DNA of 64,000 nt from Azospira restricta (lineage in GTDB: Bacteria > Pseudomonadota > Gammaproteobacteria > Burkholderiales > Rhodocyclaceae): positions 3,729,501 through 3,793,500 of the forward strand of contig NZ_CP064781.1 in assembly GCF_016858125.1 (NCBI RefSeq), written 5' to 3'. The translations under genes were made by a program, and so were the position numbers. Below, one piece after another: positions 63,414-64,000 of this stretch. The notes beneath the pieces were generated by a model. It was not told the origin of the DNA. It made no database searches and saw nothing but the letters and a program-made list of their open reading frames with translations. How positions within the stretch are numbered: the first letter of the stretch is position 1; each line of letters begins with the position of its first letter.

Positions 63414-64000
63414 TTAGAGGCTACTCTCTGCGTAACGACTGCGGAAGTCTGTGCATGAGTAAGCATAGAGATTGCTGCCGCCGCTCACCCGCTTGTCCAC
63501 CGGTAGGCCTGACTGACCGGAAACCTCCGGCCAGTGGGCAAGGACCCAGTCGAGCGCCGGATCCGCGCACAAATAGACCACCCCGGCGGGCGTCAGCGCT
63601 TTGGTCACGTAGTCGCCGGGATGATCCCGGCCGTAGTGCCTCTCCGGGTGCCGCCTTCGGAATTCGGCCAGAACCCGCACCTCCTCCGCCATCGACAATG
63701 GTGCAGCTTCGGTCACGGAGGCCACCGCGGCCCGTTTCCAACGCTGGCCGACAAGCAAGACCCGCTGCTCGGAAAACACGAGCCCCGACAAGTGATACTC
63801 ACCGACATAGGCCGCCGTGCCGACCCCGAACCACACGTCCTGGGCACGCCCCGGCCAGTAGACGGTCTGCCCTCGATGAAACCCGGAAAATGCCGCCAGC
63901 CTTCCGGCTTGAAACGCCCCTTCCCAACGGCTGGCCGCGAGGTCGCGAGTGTCCCAGTGACCGGCGACCCAAGCCAGGGAGGCCAACAACATCGGAAATG
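63414..64000 (-). CDS. Unknown protein, partial at the window edge
   Basis: The reading frame is open to the right end, and about 195 residues are visible. An ATG at 63992 could be the start, but the hydrophobic MLLASLAWVAGH looks like the end of a membrane segment in a longer protein. Recognisable features are aromatic-rich GQTVYWPGRAQDVWFGVGTAAYVGEYHLSG and a C-terminal SCTDFRSRYAESSL. No family is recognised; the position at the end of the polysaccharide locus suggests a cell-surface or transport function, which is only a guess. Confidence 0.55.
   Translation of the reverse strand, partial: FPMLLASLAWVAGHWDTRDLAASRWEGAFQAGRLAAFSGFHRGQTVYWPGRAQDVWFGVGTAAYVGEYHLSGLVFSEQRVLLVGQRWKRAAVASVTEAAPLSMAEEVRVLAEFRRRHPERHYGRDHPGDYVTKALTPAGVVYLCADPALDWVLAHWPEVSGQSGLPVDKRVSGGSNLYAYSCTDFRSRYAESSL

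Overview
The window is high-GC DNA packed with genes on both strands, and no gap between genes exceeds 300 bases. It looks like a chromosome segment of a betaproteobacterium, most likely Rhodocyclales (Accumulibacter, Dechloromonas or Propionivibrio-like). The evidence is the set of housekeeping genes (purM, hda, pcnB, folK, panBCD), the Cache and CZB chemoreceptors, and above all a pair of cytochrome b fusion proteins. From memory, a cytochrome b/b6 fused to flavin and NAD(P) domains was proposed for Candidatus Accumulibacter. The taxonomic call is an inference from gene content. No rRNA, tRNA, CRISPR array or insertion sequence was found.

Layout. 1-7.8 kb holds signalling genes: the end of a FixJ-type regulator, a STAS protein, a PhnD-like binding protein paired with a hybrid histidine kinase, a Cache chemoreceptor and an HD-GYP protein. 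8.0-8.9 kb is an AT-richer island with a Hint-domain protein that lacks a toxin. 9.1-19.3 kb is core metabolism: purM, hda, a HAD phosphatase, pcnB, folK, a CZB chemoreceptor, a deoxynucleoside kinase, panB, panC, panD and a NYN/LOTUS protein. 19.5-22.2 kb is copper export (copA, cueR) with a CueR operator. 22.2-28.9 kb is an RND efflux operon (adaptor, pump, outer-membrane factor) with a divergent TetR/AcrR repressor and a 24-bp operator.

29.0-44.4 kb is a respiratory island and the most interesting part. It has copper chaperones (two SCO proteins and PCuAC), two different heme A synthases in tandem, and a heme-copper enzyme operon (a 49-residue membrane peptide, a CuA subunit, a catalytic subunit, CtaB and SCO). 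The catalytic subunit has Gln where oxygen reductases carry the cross-linked Tyr, so it may be a nitric oxide reductase of the sNOR/eNOR kind. An FNR/DNR-type box lies at the right distance from a -10 element in front of this operon. Next comes a three-gene membrane complex: cytochrome b-2[4Fe-4S]-MvhD, a small anchored protein, and cytochrome b-[2Fe-2S]-flavin/NAD reductase. It probably moves electrons between quinones and NAD(P) or ferredoxin. The island ends with a TlpA-like thioredoxin, a second and very divergent heme-copper subunit I homologue without the CuB His-His pair, and a DNR-like Crp/Fnr regulator without FNR cysteines.

44.5-64 kb is a surface-polysaccharide locus: GtrA, a FAD oxidoreductase, many GT2 and GT4 glycosyltransferases, a Wzx-type flippase, several methyltransferases including FkbM, two polytopic membrane proteins and a very short type IV pilin-like gene. 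Most of its genes overlap or nearly touch, which suggests long co-transcribed units. Base composition falls toward the right end.
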